DNA of 64,000 bases from Pelomonas candidula (GCF_043555985.1 NZ_JBIGIC010000011.1:62001-126000); one strand, 5' to 3'; shown: positions 1 through 9,296, counted from the first letter of the stretch. Numbers and translations are program-made. Notes: a model not told the origin generated them from the sequence alone.

Positions 1-1074
1 GATGCGCGTGTCCATGTCCATGGCGCGCATGCCGGTCAGCATGGAGTTCTCCATCGCGCGGCGGAAGTTGGTCTCCAGCGTCAGCGCGTTCTGGATCTGC
101 GTGCGCCGGCGCATGTGGCGCCAGGTGCCCAGCAGCATCCACACCGTCAGGCCGGCCAGCGCCAGCACCAGCCAGAAGAGGGCGTTGCTGATGAGGCCGA
201 TGGACGTGCGCCAGCCCTGGCCGCGCAGCACCAGGCCGTTCAGTGCGGGCGCGAGCGGTACGTCGTGCAGCAGTGATGCGCGTCGCAGAACCTGCCCGGG
301 CATGGGCGTGACGGTACTGGCGACGATCTGGTCGCGCGCGTCCAGCACGGCGATGCTGTGGCGCGTGGCGACTTCGCTGGGCACGTAGTAGCGCAGCAGC
401 GACTCGACGGTGTACTCGGCGATCAGCACGCCGGCGAAGCCGCCGCGGTCGATCAGCGGGATGTGCAGCTGGAAGACGGTGATGCCGTTGCTGTCGGTGA
501 ACGGCGGCGAGTAGACCGGCTGGCGGCGGTCCTTGGCCGCTTCGAACGCCAGCGACGCCGCGTTGGACTGGTTGAACATCGGCATGGACGGATCGGTGCC
601 GTCCGTGAGCATCTGCCCATCGTCCAGGAAGCCGGCCGCACTGACGCTGCTGCGCCGTTCGCGGCGCGGGCCAAGCCAGGTCACCTGCGTCAGCTCCGGG
701 CGCTCGCGGGCGAAGGCCTGGGCCTGGGCGGAGAACTCGTGCGCATCGATCTGCCGCGTGACGACCTCGCGGGCGATGCGCACGAGCTGCTCCTGGTTCT
801 CGATCAGGCGCAGACGGATCTGCTGCTGGGCGATCTCGGTGTCGCGCTTGACGGACTCGGTCTCGCGCTCGATTTCCTCGTTCCGCAGATACCAGAAGGC
901 CGAAATGATGGCCGCCAGGAACAGCAGCACGGAGATCAGCGGGCCCAGCGTGGCGAGGCGATCCTGGCGTGACGGCGACTGCCGGAACCACCAGGTGGCG
1001 ACCAGGCGGCGCCAGGGCGCCAGCAGCCGCTGTCGGCGCGAGCTGGTCTCTGAAACGGGGGAATCAACGGGCAT
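1..1074 (-). CDS. PAS/sensor-type histidine kinase, N-terminal part (cut by window edge)
   Basis: The minus-strand frame is open from an ATG at 1074-1072 to the left edge, giving 358 codons with no stop. It begins with about 30 basic residues, then a membrane segment (about residues 30-53, LISVLLFLAAIISAFWYL). A charged helix (EEIERETESVKRDTEIAQQQ) leads into a periplasmic sensor domain of some 210 residues, and a second membrane segment follows (SNALFWLVLALAGLTVWMLL). The last visible residues (TNFRRAMENSMLTGMRAMD) look like the start of a PAS domain. Kinase motifs would lie outside the window, so histidine kinase is inferred from this layout and from the location: PAS sensor kinases commonly sit divergent from aceE in Burkholderiales. 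The gap to aceE is 200 bp and holds a palindrome. The ligand is unknown. Confidence 0.8.
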   Translation of the reverse strand, partial: MPVDSPVSETSSRRQRLLAPWRRLVATWWFRQSPSRQDRLATLGPLISVLLFLAAIISAFWYLRNEEIERETESVKRDTEIAQQQIRLRLIENQEQLVRIAREVVTRQIDAHEFSAQAQAFARERPELTQVTWLGPRRERRSSVSAAGFLDDGQMLTDGTDPSMPMFNQSNAASLAFEAAKDRRQPVYSPPFTDSNGITVFQLHIPLIDRGGFAGVLIAEYTVESLLRYYVPSEVATRHSIAVLDARDQIVASTVTPMPGQVLRRASLLHDVPLAPALNGLVLRGQGWRTSIGLISNALFWLVLALAGLTVWMLLGTWRHMRRRTQIQNALTLETNFRRAMENSMLTGMRAMDMDTRI

Positions 1075-1120
1075 CTTCAAATTATCCGGGGCTTGGCTGG
1101 AACGGCGGAGGGCTTGCCAT

Positions 1121-1139
1121 GATTTCATAATAAGAAATC
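1121..1139. promoter_or_regulatory. Perfect inverted repeat between sensor kinase and aceE, possible operator
   Basis: A perfect 6-7-6 inverted repeat, GATTTC-N7-GAAATC with an AT-only centre, lies in the 200-bp gap between the divergent kinase gene and aceE. It stands out as the most AT-rich spot in a GC-rich gap. Size and symmetry suit a dimeric repressor or activator site. No convincing -35/-10 pair with normal spacing was found around it, and the binding protein is unknown. Confidence 0.4.
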
Positions 1140-1274
1140 GTCTCGCACCATTTGGGAAAACGCCGAGGGCTGTGCGACACTCCGCCCGCTCGCGGCCCCT
1201 GCGGCCTGCGTTCGCCCCCATTTCCGCACACCCACCCGCCGCCCGTCAGAGGCGGCTTATGTAGGAGACAGGCC

Positions 1275-3983
1275 ATGTCTGCCCAGCCGCAAGAGTTTCT
1301 CGGCGCCGCCGCGAACGACAAAGATCCGCAGGAAACCAAGGAGTGGCTGGACGCCCTCTCGGCCGTCATCGGCGAGGAGGGCGGCGACCGCGCGCACTTC
1401 CTGCTCGAGACGCTGATCGACCACGCCCGCCAGGCCGGCATCGACGTGCCGTTCTCGGCCAATACGGCCTACGTCAACACCATCCCGCCGGACCAGGAAG
1501 AGCGCTTCCCGGGCAACGTCGAGATCGAGGAGCGCCTGCGCGCCTACATGCGCTGGAACGCGATGGCCATGGTCGTGCGCGCCAACCGCCACAACCCCGA
1601 GGACGGCGGTGACCTGGGCGGCCACATCAGCTCGTTCGCGTCGCTGGCCACCATGCTGGGCTGCGGCTTCAACCACTTCTGGCACGGCGACGACGGCGTG
1701 CACGGCGGTGACCTGCTCTACATCCAGGGCCACAGCGCCCCCGGCATCTACGCGCGGGCCTTCATGGAAGGCCGCATTTCTGAGGAGCAGCTGATCAACT
1801 TCCGCCAGGAAGTCGACGGCAAGGGCCTGTCCAGCTACCCGCATCCGAAGCTGATGCCCGAGTTCTGGCAGTTCCCGACCGTCTCGATGGGCCTGGGCCC
1901 CCTGATGGCCATCTACCAGGCCCGCTTCCTGAAGTACCTGCACGCCCGCGGCATTGCCGACACGAGCAAGCGCAAGGTCTGGGTCTTCCTGGGCGACGGC
2001 GAGATGGACGAGCCGGAATCGCTGGGCGCCATCGGCCTGGCCGCACGCGAGAAGCTGGACAACCTGATCTTCGTCGTCAACTGCAACCTGCAGCGCCTGG
2101 ACGGTCCGGTGCGCGGCAACGGCAAGATCATCCAGGAGCTGGAAGGCGAGTTCCGCGGTGCGGGCTGGAACGTCATCAAGCTGATTTGGGGCGGCTACTG
2201 GGACCCGCTGCTGGCGCGCGACAAGGACGAACTGCTGCGCAAGGTCATGATGGAGACCGTCGACGGCGACTACCAGGCCATGAAGGCCAACGACGGCGCC
2301 TTCGTCCGCAAGAACTTCTTCGGCAAGCACCCCAAGCTGCTGGAGCTCGTCTCGAAGATGAGCGACGAGGACATCTGGCGCCTGCAGCGTGGCGGCCATG
2401 ATCCGCAGAAGGTCTACGCGGCGTACCACAAGGCCGTCAACACCGTCGGCCAGCCCACCGTGCTGCTCGTGAAGACCGTCAAGGGCTTCGGCATGGGCAA
2501 GATCGGTGAAGGCAAGAACACCGCCCACCAGACCAAGAAGCTGCAGGACGACGACATCCGTGCGATGCGCGACCGCTTCAACATCCCGGTGTCGGATGAA
2601 GACCTGCCCAAGCTGCCGTTCTATCAGCCGCCGGAGGGCTCGCAGGAGCTGAAGTACCTGCACGAGCGCCGCAATGCGCTGGGCGGCTACCTGCCCAAGC
2701 GCCGCCCCAAGACCGACGAATCGCTGAAGGTGCCCGAGCTGGCCACGTTCCAGGCCGTGCTGGACCCGACCGCCGAAGGCCGCGAGATCTCGACGACCCA
2801 GGCCTACGTGCGCTTCCTGACGACGCTGCTGCGCGACAAGGAACTGGGCCCGCGCACGGTGCCCATCCTCGTCGACGAGGCGCGCACCTTCGGCATGGAA
2901 GGCCTGTTCCGCCAGATCGGCATCTACAACCCCGCGGGTCAACAGTACACGCCGGTCGACAAGGACCAGGTCATGTACTACCGCGAGGACAAGGCCGGCC
3001 AGATCCTGCAGGAAGGCATCAACGAAGCCGGCGGCATGGCCAGCTGGATCGCGGCAGCCACGAGCTACTCGACGAACAACCGGGTCATGATCCCGTTCTT
3101 CGTCTACTACTCGATGTTCGGCTTCCAGCGCATCGGCGACCTGTGCTGGGCTGCCGGCGACATGCAGGCCCGTGGCTTCCTGCTGGGCGGCACCTCCGGC
3201 CGCACGACGCTGAACGGCGAAGGCCTGCAGCACGAAGACGGCCACAGCCACATCATGGCCGGCACGATCCCGAACTGCGTGTCCTACGACCCGACCTTCG
3301 CCCACGAAGTCGCCGTCATCATGCAGCGCGGCTTGAAGCGCATGGTGGAAGACCAGGAAAACGTTTTCTACTACATCACGCTGCTGAACGAGAACTACCC
3401 GATGCCTGGCCTGAAGGCCGGCACCGAGGAGCAGATCCTCAAGGGCATGTACCTGCTGGAAGAGGCCGACGCCTCCAAGCCGGTCAGCGTCAACCTGCTG
3501 GGCTCCGGCACCATCCTGCGCGAGAGCCAGGTCGCCAAGCTGCTGCTGGAGGAAGAGTGGGGCGTGGGCGCCAACGTGTGGAGCTGCCCGAGCTTCAACG
3601 AACTGGCCCGCGACGGCCAGAACGCCGAGCGCTGGAACCTGCTGCACCCGACCGAGCTGGCCTGCGTGCCTTACGTGACGCAGCAACTGGGCCAGACGCA
3701 AGGTCCGGTCATCGCGTCGACCGACTACATGAAGAACTACGCGGAGCAGATCCGCGCCTTCATCCCCAAGGGCCGTTCGTACAAGGTGCTGGGCACCGAC
3801 GGCTTCGGCCGCTCGGACTTCCGCTCCAAGCTGCGCCAGCACTTCGAGGTCAACCGCCACTACATCGTCGTCGCCGCGCTGAAGGCGCTGGCCGATGACG
3901 GTGCGATCCCGGCCACCAAGGTGGCCGAGGCGATCGCCAAGTACGGCATCGACGCCAACAAGATCAACCCGCTCTACGCCTGA
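1275..3983 (+). CDS. aceE: Pyruvate dehydrogenase E1 component, homodimeric type
   Basis: This is the thiamine-diphosphate-dependent E1 subunit of the pyruvate dehydrogenase complex. It decarboxylates pyruvate and acetylates the lipoyl groups of E2. The protein is 902 aa, close to the 887 aa of E. coli AceE. The ThDP/Mg motif is visible as GDGEMDEP starting at residue 240 and ending in VVNCN (267-271). The start at 1275 was chosen because AGGAGA at 1263-1268 is a good ribosome binding site and the following MSAQPQEF matches usual AceE N-termini; the frame stays open upstream to 1152 without support. It is the first gene of aceE-aceF-lpdA, with 22 bp to aceF. A palindrome at 1121-1139 may control it together with the divergent kinase gene. 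Confidence 0.97.
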   Translation: MSAQPQEFLGAAANDKDPQETKEWLDALSAVIGEEGGDRAHFLLETLIDHARQAGIDVPFSANTAYVNTIPPDQEERFPGNVEIEERLRAYMRWNAMAMVVRANRHNPEDGGDLGGHISSFASLATMLGCGFNHFWHGDDGVHGGDLLYIQGHSAPGIYARAFMEGRISEEQLINFRQEVDGKGLSSYPHPKLMPEFWQFPTVSMGLGPLMAIYQARFLKYLHARGIADTSKRKVWVFLGDGEMDEPESLGAIGLAAREKLDNLIFVVNCNLQRLDGPVRGNGKIIQELEGEFRGAGWNVIKLIWGGYWDPLLARDKDELLRKVMMETVDGDYQAMKANDGAFVRKNFFGKHPKLLELVSKMSDEDIWRLQRGGHDPQKVYAAYHKAVNTVGQPTVLLVKTVKGFGMGKIGEGKNTAHQTKKLQDDDIRAMRDRFNIPVSDEDLPKLPFYQPPEGSQELKYLHERRNALGGYLPKRRPKTDESLKVPELATFQAVLDPTAEGREISTTQAYVRFLTTLLRDKELGPRTVPILVDEARTFGMEGLFRQIGIYNPAGQQYTPVDKDQVMYYREDKAGQILQEGINEAGGMASWIAAATSYSTNNRVMIPFFVYYSMFGFQRIGDLCWAAGDMQARGFLLGGTSGRTTLNGEGLQHEDGHSHIMAGTIPNCVSYDPTFAHEVAVIMQRGLKRMVEDQENVFYYITLLNENYPMPGLKAGTEEQILKGMYLLEEADASKPVSVNLLGSGTILRESQVAKLLLEEEWGVGANVWSCPSFNELARDGQNAERWNLLHPTELACVPYVTQQLGQTQGPVIASTDYMKNYAEQIRAFIPKGRSYKVLGTDGFGRSDFRSKLRQHFEVNRHYIVVAALKALADDGAIPATKVAEAIAKYGIDANKINPLYA

Positions 3984-4005
3984 GCGCGCCCACGGAGACA
4001 AGAAC

Positions 4006-5670
4006 ATGGCATTGGTTGAAGTCAAGGTTCCTGACATCGGCGATTTCGACGAGGTCGGCGTCATCGAGCTGCTCGTGAAGGTCGGCGACACCGTCAAGGT
4101 CGAGCAGAGCCTGATCACCGTCGAGAGCGACAAGGCCTCGATGGAGATCCCGTCGTCGCAGGCCGGCGTCGTCAAGGAGATCAAGGTCGCCGTCGGCGAC
4201 AAGGTCAAGGAGGGCAGCGTCGTCGTGGTCGTCGAGGCCGAAGGCGCGGCGGTTGCCGCGCCGGCACCGGCCGCTGCCGCTCCGGCACCCGTCGCCGCGG
4301 CGCCGGCGCCGGCACCGGCGGCCGAGCCCGTCGCGGCGCCCGCCCCGGCAGCCGCAGGCGGTTCGGTCACTGTCGAAGTGCCGGACATCGGCGACTTCGA
4401 CGAAGTGGCCGTCATCGAGCTGCTCGTGAAGGTCGGCGACACCGTCAAGGTCGAGCAGAGCCTCATCACCGTCGAGAGCGACAAGGCCTCGATGGAAATC
4501 CCGTCGTCCACCGCCGGTGTCGTCGAGGAACTGCTGGTCAAGATCGGCGACAAGGTCAGCAAGGGCTCCGCGCTGGCCCGCGTGAAGGCCGCTGGCGGTG
4601 CCGCAGCCGCGCCCGCATCGGCGCCTGCCGCTGCAGCCACCGCCGCAGCAGCGCCGGTTGCCGCCGCTCCGGCAGAAGCCAAGCCGCTGCCGACCGCTGC
4701 GCTGCCGCCGCACCAGCCCGTCGCGCCCACCGGCAAGCTGCCCCACGCCTCGCCCAGCATCCGCAAGCTCGCCCGCGAGCTGGGTGTGCCGCTGGCCGAA
4801 GTGAAGGGCTCGGGCGCCAAGGGCCGCATCGTCGAGAGCGACGTGCAGGGCTTCGTCAAGGCCGTCATGGCCGGCGCGGTGCAGACCGCTGCCCAGAAGG
4901 CTGTGGCGCCTGCCGCCGCTGCGGGTGGTGGTGCCGGCCTGAACCTTTTGGCCTGGCCCAAGGTCGACTTCGAGAAGTTCGGCCCCGTCGAGCGCAAGGA
5001 GCTGTCCCGCATCAAGAAGATCTCGGGCGCCAACCTGCACCGCAACTGGGTCGTCATCCCGCACGTGACGAACCACGACGACGCGGACATCACCGAGCTG
5101 GAAGCCTTCCGCGTCCAGCTGAACAAGGAGAACGAGAAGGCTGGCATCAAGGTCACGATGCTCGCGTTCATGATCAAGGCGGCCGTCGCGGCGCTGAAGA
5201 AGTTCCCCGAGTTCAACAGCTCGCTGGACGGCGATACGCTGGTGCTGAAGAACTACTTCCACATCGGCTTCGCGGCAGACACGCCCAACGGCCTCGTCGT
5301 GCCCGTCATCAAGGACGCCGACAAGAAGGGCATCTTCCAGATCAGCGCCGAGATGTCCGAGCTGGCCAAGAAGGCCCGCGACGGCAAGCTGGGCCCGGCC
5401 GACATGACCGGCGGCTGCTTCTCGATCTCGTCCCTGGGCGGCATCGGCGGCAAGTACTTCACGCCCATCATCAACGCGCCGGAAGTGGCCATCATGGGCG
5501 TCTGCAAGAGCTCGATGGAACCCGTGTGGGACGGCAAGGCCTTCGTGCCGCGCCTGATCCTGCCGCTGTCGCTGAGCTGGGACCACCGCGTCATCGACGG
5601 CGCCGCGGCCGCGCGCTTCAACGTCTACTTCGCGTCGCTGCTGGCGGACTTCCGTCGCATCGCCCTCTGA
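4006..5670 (+). CDS. aceF: Dihydrolipoamide acetyltransferase (E2), two lipoyl domains
   Basis: This is the core E2 subunit of pyruvate dehydrogenase, transferring acetyl from lipoamide to CoA. The 554-aa protein has two lipoyl domains (about 1-78 and 122-196) with lipoyl lysines at K43 and K160 in the motif ESDKAS. They are followed by Ala/Pro-rich swinging linkers, a peripheral-subunit-binding domain (about 245-285, SPSIRKLARELGV) and the catalytic acyltransferase domain with DHRVIDG (H527, D531). The ATG at 4006 follows GGAGA at 3994-3998. An in-frame start at 3895 would lie inside aceE and add unrelated sequence, so it was rejected. The two lipoyl domains are nearly identical to each other and to the one on the downstream E3, pointing to duplication or gene conversion. 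Confidence 0.97.
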   Translation: MALVEVKVPDIGDFDEVGVIELLVKVGDTVKVEQSLITVESDKASMEIPSSQAGVVKEIKVAVGDKVKEGSVVVVVEAEGAAVAAPAPAAAAPAPVAAAPAPAPAAEPVAAPAPAAAGGSVTVEVPDIGDFDEVAVIELLVKVGDTVKVEQSLITVESDKASMEIPSSTAGVVEELLVKIGDKVSKGSALARVKAAGGAAAAPASAPAAAATAAAAPVAAAPAEAKPLPTAALPPHQPVAPTGKLPHASPSIRKLARELGVPLAEVKGSGAKGRIVESDVQGFVKAVMAGAVQTAAQKAVAPAAAAGGGAGLNLLAWPKVDFEKFGPVERKELSRIKKISGANLHRNWVVIPHVTNHDDADITELEAFRVQLNKENEKAGIKVTMLAFMIKAAVAALKKFPEFNSSLDGDTLVLKNYFHIGFAADTPNGLVVPVIKDADKKGIFQISAEMSELAKKARDGKLGPADMTGGCFSISSLGGIGGKYFTPIINAPEVAIMGVCKSSMEPVWDGKAFVPRLILPLSLSWDHRVIDGAAAARFNVYFASLLADFRRIAL

Positions 5671-5685
5671 TCGGGAGCAGAACCA

Positions 5686-7479
5686 ATGGCACTCATTGAA
5701 GTTCAAGTTCCCGACATCGGCGACTTCGACGAAGTCGGCGTCATCGAGGTGCTGGTCAAGGCCGGCGACATCGTCAAGGTCGAGCAGAGCCTGATCACCG
5801 TCGAGAGCGACAAGGCGTCGATGGAGATCCCGTCGTCGGCCGCCGGCGTCGTCAAGGAGCTCAAGGTCAAGATCGGCGACAAGGTCGCCAAGGGCTCGGT
5901 CATCCTGTCGCTGGAAAGCAGCGACGCGGCAGCACCGGCACCTGCCGCCGCGGCTCCGGCTCCCGCAGCCGCAGCGCCCGTGCAGGCCCCGGCCGCCGCG
6001 ACCTACACCGGCAGCGCCGACCAGGCCTTCGACCTCGTCGTCCTCGGCGGCGGCCCCGGTGGCTACTCGGCCGCGTTCCGCGCCGCCGACCTGGGCCTCA
6101 AGGTCGCCCTCGTCGAGCGTTACGCGACGCTGGGTGGCGTCTGCCTGAACGTCGGCTGCATCCCGTCCAAGGCGCTGCTGCACGTGGCGGCCGTCATGGA
6201 CGAAGTCAGCCACATGGCCGATTTGGGCGTGAAGTTCGGCGAGCCCGAGGTCGACATCGACAAGCTGCGCGCGCACAAGAACAAGGTCACCGGCAAGCTG
6301 ACCGGCGGTCTGGCCGCCATGGCCAAGATGCGCAAGGTGACGGTGCTGCGTGGCGTCGGCACGCTGCTCGACGCGCAGAACCTGAAGGTCGAAGCGACCG
6401 AAGGCGCCGAGGGCCAGGCCAAGACCGGCGCGGTGCAGACCGTCGCCTTCAAGCGCATCGTCATCGCGGCCGGCTCGCAGGCCGTGCGCCTGCCCTTCCT
6501 GCCCAACGACCCGCGCATCGTCGACTCGACCGGCGCGCTGGAGATGGGCGTGAAGCCCGAGAAGATGCTCATCGTCGGCGGCGGCATCATCGGCCTCGAA
6601 ATGGGCACGGTGTACTCGACGCTGGGCGCGCGCCTGGACGTCGTCGAAATGCTGCCCACGCTGATGACCGGCGCGGACCGCGACCTCGTCAAGGTCTGGC
6701 AGAAGTTCAACCAGCATCGCTTCGACAACATCATGTTGAACACGAAGACGGTGGCGGCCGAAGCGAAGCCGGACGGCATCTACGTGACCTTCGAAGGCGA
6801 GGGTGCCCCGAAGGAGCCGCAGCGTTACGACCTCGTGCTGCAGGCTGTGGGCCGCACGCCCAACGGCAAGAAGATCGGTGCCGAGAACGCCGGCGTCATC
6901 GTCGGTGACCGCGGCTTCATCCCGGTCGACGTGCAGATGCGCACCAACGTGCCCAGCGTGTTCGCCATCGGCGACATCGTCGGCCAGCCCATGCTGGCCC
7001 ACAAGGCGGTGCACGAGGGCCATGTGGCGGCGGAAGTCATTGCAGGCGAACTGCTGGGCGACGAGAAGCTGGCCAAGAGCCAGTTCGACGCCCGCGTGAT
7101 CCCGAGCGTGGCCTACACCGACCCCGAGGTGGCCTGGGTGGGCATGACCGAGGACGAGGCCAAAGCCAAAGGCATCAAGATCACCAAGGGCCTGTTCCCG
7201 TGGACGGCCTCCGGCCGTGCGATCGCGAATGGCCGCGACGAGGGCTTCACCAAGCTGATCTTCGACGAGGAAAGCCACCGCATCATCGGCGGCGGCATCG
7301 TCGGCACTCATGCCGGCGACATGATCGGCGAGATCGCGCTGGCCATCGAGATGGGCGCGGACGCCGTGGACATCGGCAAGACCATCCACCCGCACCCGAC
7401 GCTGGGTGAGTCGCTCGGCATGGCCGCGGAAGTGGCGCACGGCTCCTGCACGGACGTGCCGCCGGTGCGCAAGCGCTGA
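5686..7479 (+). CDS. lpdA: Dihydrolipoamide dehydrogenase (E3) with N-terminal lipoyl domain
   Basis: This flavoprotein disulfide reductase reoxidises dihydrolipoamide on E2 and passes electrons to NAD+. The 597-aa protein carries an N-terminal lipoyl domain (about 1-80, lipoyl K43), an Ala/Pro linker, and a full E3 module. FAD binding is seen in VVLGGGPGGYSAAFRA, the redox disulfide is C153-C158 (GGVCLNVGCIPSK), NAD binding is IVGGGIIGLEMG, and the catalytic dyad is H570/E575 in HPHPTLGES. E3 enzymes with an extra lipoyl domain are known from Cupriavidus and Neisseria pyruvate dehydrogenases. The gene starts 15 bp after aceF, with GGGAG at 5673-5677 as ribosome binding site. The operon ends in a hairpin 18 bp downstream. 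Confidence 0.97.
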   Translation: MALIEVQVPDIGDFDEVGVIEVLVKAGDIVKVEQSLITVESDKASMEIPSSAAGVVKELKVKIGDKVAKGSVILSLESSDAAAPAPAAAAPAPAAAAPVQAPAAATYTGSADQAFDLVVLGGGPGGYSAAFRAADLGLKVALVERYATLGGVCLNVGCIPSKALLHVAAVMDEVSHMADLGVKFGEPEVDIDKLRAHKNKVTGKLTGGLAAMAKMRKVTVLRGVGTLLDAQNLKVEATEGAEGQAKTGAVQTVAFKRIVIAAGSQAVRLPFLPNDPRIVDSTGALEMGVKPEKMLIVGGGIIGLEMGTVYSTLGARLDVVEMLPTLMTGADRDLVKVWQKFNQHRFDNIMLNTKTVAAEAKPDGIYVTFEGEGAPKEPQRYDLVLQAVGRTPNGKKIGAENAGVIVGDRGFIPVDVQMRTNVPSVFAIGDIVGQPMLAHKAVHEGHVAAEVIAGELLGDEKLAKSQFDARVIPSVAYTDPEVAWVGMTEDEAKAKGIKITKGLFPWTASGRAIANGRDEGFTKLIFDEESHRIIGGGIVGTHAGDMIGEIALAIEMGADAVDIGKTIHPHPTLGESLGMAAEVAHGSCTDVPPVRKR

Positions 7480-7497
7480 CCCACGCGCTCTGAACGC

Positions 7498-7538
7498 AAG
7501 GCCCGACGCTGGTCACCCGGCGTCGGGCCTTTGTCTTT
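7498..7538. terminator. Rho-independent terminator after lpdA, perhaps bidirectional
   Basis: A perfect 12-bp stem pairs AAGGCCCGACGC (7498-7509) with GCGTCGGGCCTT (7520-7531) around a 10-nt loop, followed by TGTCTTT. It lies between the end of lpdA and the convergent lipoprotein gene. The T-rich side faces lpdA readthrough; the other strand has only a weak T tract. Confidence 0.85.
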
Positions 7539-8935
7539 CAGCGCGCTTCCTCGTTGCGGGAGTCGCGGCGCTCCTCGTCCTTGCGATGCGGCTTGTGCTC
7601 GCCGTGGCCGTCGTTGTGCTTGGCCTCGGGCTGCGTGGCCGGCTTCGCCGGCGGCTTGGGTTGCGGCGGATGGGACGGCGCCTCGACGGCTTCACGGTGC
7701 TGCGGCTGTGCGTGTGCGGCATCGTTCCTGGCGGCCTCCCGCGCCGGGTCCACATGGGGTTGCGGCGGGCGCATCTCCTGAGGGCGGAACTCCTGCGGCG
7801 CCTGGTGGGCCTGCGGCGCTTGCGGGCGGTACTCCGGCGAGCGCTGCTCGTCCTGCGGCCTCGGGCGTACGGCCTCCGGTGACGGCATCGCGTGCTGCGG
7901 CTGCGGGACGGCGGCTGGCTGGGCGAACTCCATGCCCTGGGCCGGCCTGGCCTGCTGGGGCATCGCATGCGGCTCGGGCGCGCGGGCCGGGGGCGCGGCC
8001 GGCGGCGCCGGGTGCGGTGCTGCGGCTTCCAGGCGCACGGGTTGAGCCGACGGCAGAGCGGGCGGCGGGTGACCGGCGCTGTAGGTGGCCACCGGTGTCG
8101 TGCTGACCGGGTGCGGCGCCAGTGCATGCACCTGGGCCGGCAGTGCGGCCGCGAGGTGGGCCTGCGCCGGGACGTCGTTCTGGAAGGCCCTGCCGTTGGC
8201 CGTCGCGGTGGGCGGCGCCACCACGGTCACGTTGGTCACGTTCGTGATGTTGGTGATGTTGTTGATCGTCGTGTTGCGCGTGATGTTGTTCGTCACGTTG
8301 TTGTTGGTGACGCGCATGCCCACGTTGACGACGGGAGGCGCGCTGACGACGACGGCAGGGGGCGTGCCGATCGGGGCCGGCACGATCAGGCCCGAGCGCG
8401 AGCCGGGGGGCGGCGGCACGAACACGCCCGGCGGGCCGACGGGCCGGTCACCCCCGCCGATGGAGATCTGCAGCGACAGCCGCAGGCCCGGTGCCGGCGG
8501 GACGAAGCCGACGCCCGCCGCGGCCCAGTGGCCGGCGACGTAGACCACGGCGCTGTCGCGATGCTCGTAGTAGGGCTGGGTCCAGTGGTAGCCCGGCTGC
8601 GGTGGCGGCAGCCAGCGGCCGGCGCACCACACCCACTGGCCCTGCCAACCCCAGTAACCGCCCACCCAGACGGCCTCCGGCATCGGTGGCGGCGGGGGCG
8701 CCTCGACCAGCATCGGCGGCGGCGCCACGTCCACCAGCACGGGTTCGGGCTGGACCATCGGAGGCTCGATGTAGACGCTGATGGCCGGGCGCGGTGGCGG
8801 GGGAGTCCACACGGGCGCGGGAGCGTTCATGCCGACGTCGGCGCGTACCGCGACGAGGCGCGGCTGTGCGCAGCCGGCCAGCAGGGCGGCCACGAGGGCG
8901 GCAGCCAGCGGGGTGAGGGAGGTTTTGAACGACAT
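7538..8935 (-). CDS. WXXGXW-repeat lipoprotein, proline-rich
   Basis: A 465-aa predicted lipoprotein: the signal peptide ends in the lipobox LLAGC with the acylated cysteine at residue 22. A Pro-rich stretch is followed by tryptophan/glycine repeats of the WXXGXW kind (WVGGYW, WCAGRW, YVAGHW), as in the BcpO-related repeat proteins of Burkholderiales. Next comes an unusual Asn/Thr/Val-rich tract (about residues 206-238, with NNIT, NITN and NVTN units), then a long Pro/Ala/Gln/His-rich low-complexity tail ending in charged residues (HKPHRKDEERRDSRNEEAR). No enzyme motif is seen. The function is unknown; the repeats suggest an envelope-surface role. It is convergent with lpdA and separated by a shared terminator. 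Confidence 0.85.
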   Translation of the reverse strand: MSFKTSLTPLAAALVAALLAGCAQPRLVAVRADVGMNAPAPVWTPPPPRPAISVYIEPPMVQPEPVLVDVAPPPMLVEAPPPPPMPEAVWVGGYWGWQGQWVWCAGRWLPPPQPGYHWTQPYYEHRDSAVVYVAGHWAAAGVGFVPPAPGLRLSLQISIGGGDRPVGPPGVFVPPPPGSRSGLIVPAPIGTPPAVVVSAPPVVNVGMRVTNNNVTNNITRNTTINNITNITNVTNVTVVAPPTATANGRAFQNDVPAQAHLAAALPAQVHALAPHPVSTTPVATYSAGHPPPALPSAQPVRLEAAAPHPAPPAAPPARAPEPHAMPQQARPAQGMEFAQPAAVPQPQHAMPSPEAVRPRPQDEQRSPEYRPQAPQAHQAPQEFRPQEMRPPQPHVDPAREAARNDAAHAQPQHREAVEAPSHPPQPKPPAKPATQPEAKHNDGHGEHKPHRKDEERRDSRNEEAR

Positions 8936-9073
8936 GGCGTGTGAGGGTGGCCTGGGGCCTGCTCAATGCCATTCGCCGCGGGTGGGTTGACCTGGGAAGG
9001 TCAGCGCGGCGCATGGGACGGGTACGTGCAAGCGAGTAAGCAAATGCACCGGCCTGCCCGCCACAATGCGGGC

Positions 9074-9286
9074 ATGAGTTTCTTCTACGGGTTCATGCTG
9101 TTTGTCATGGCGGCCACCTTGTTGCCGTCGGTGTTCTACCTGGGCCTCTACCTTGTCACGGGCGCCGACGAGGCGCTGGAGCGGGCGGCCAAGATGTGGA
9201 ACTTCCTGCGCGCCTTCACGCTGCTGGGCTTCAACATCACGGTGTGGGGCAATGTCATCGTCGGCGCCTGGCAGCTGATGCACTGA
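9074..9286 (+). CDS. Small inner-membrane protein, unknown function
   Basis: A 70-aa protein with two hydrophobic segments (about residues 2-27 and 46-66) joined by a short charged stretch (TGADEALERAAKMW). It resembles small two-TM hypothetical proteins, but no family is recognised. The start at 9074 (MSFFYGFML) was chosen because the upstream in-frame extension to 8966 is hydrophilic, atypical, and runs into the divergent promoter region of the lipoprotein gene. There is no clear Shine-Dalgarno sequence. It ends 10 bp before the convergent gene at 9297. Confidence 0.6.
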   Translation: MSFFYGFMLFVMAATLLPSVFYLGLYLVTGADEALERAAKMWNFLRAFTLLGFNITVWGNVIVGAWQLMH

Positions 9287-9296
9287 CGCGCGCGCT

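Noticed and set aside
1257..7440. Long minus-strand open frames (1257-5216 and 3964-7440) opposite aceE, aceF and lpdA
   Set aside because: They are antisense to well-conserved genes, have His/Arg/Asp/Val-rich translations without domains, and arise from the third-position GC bias of the true genes.
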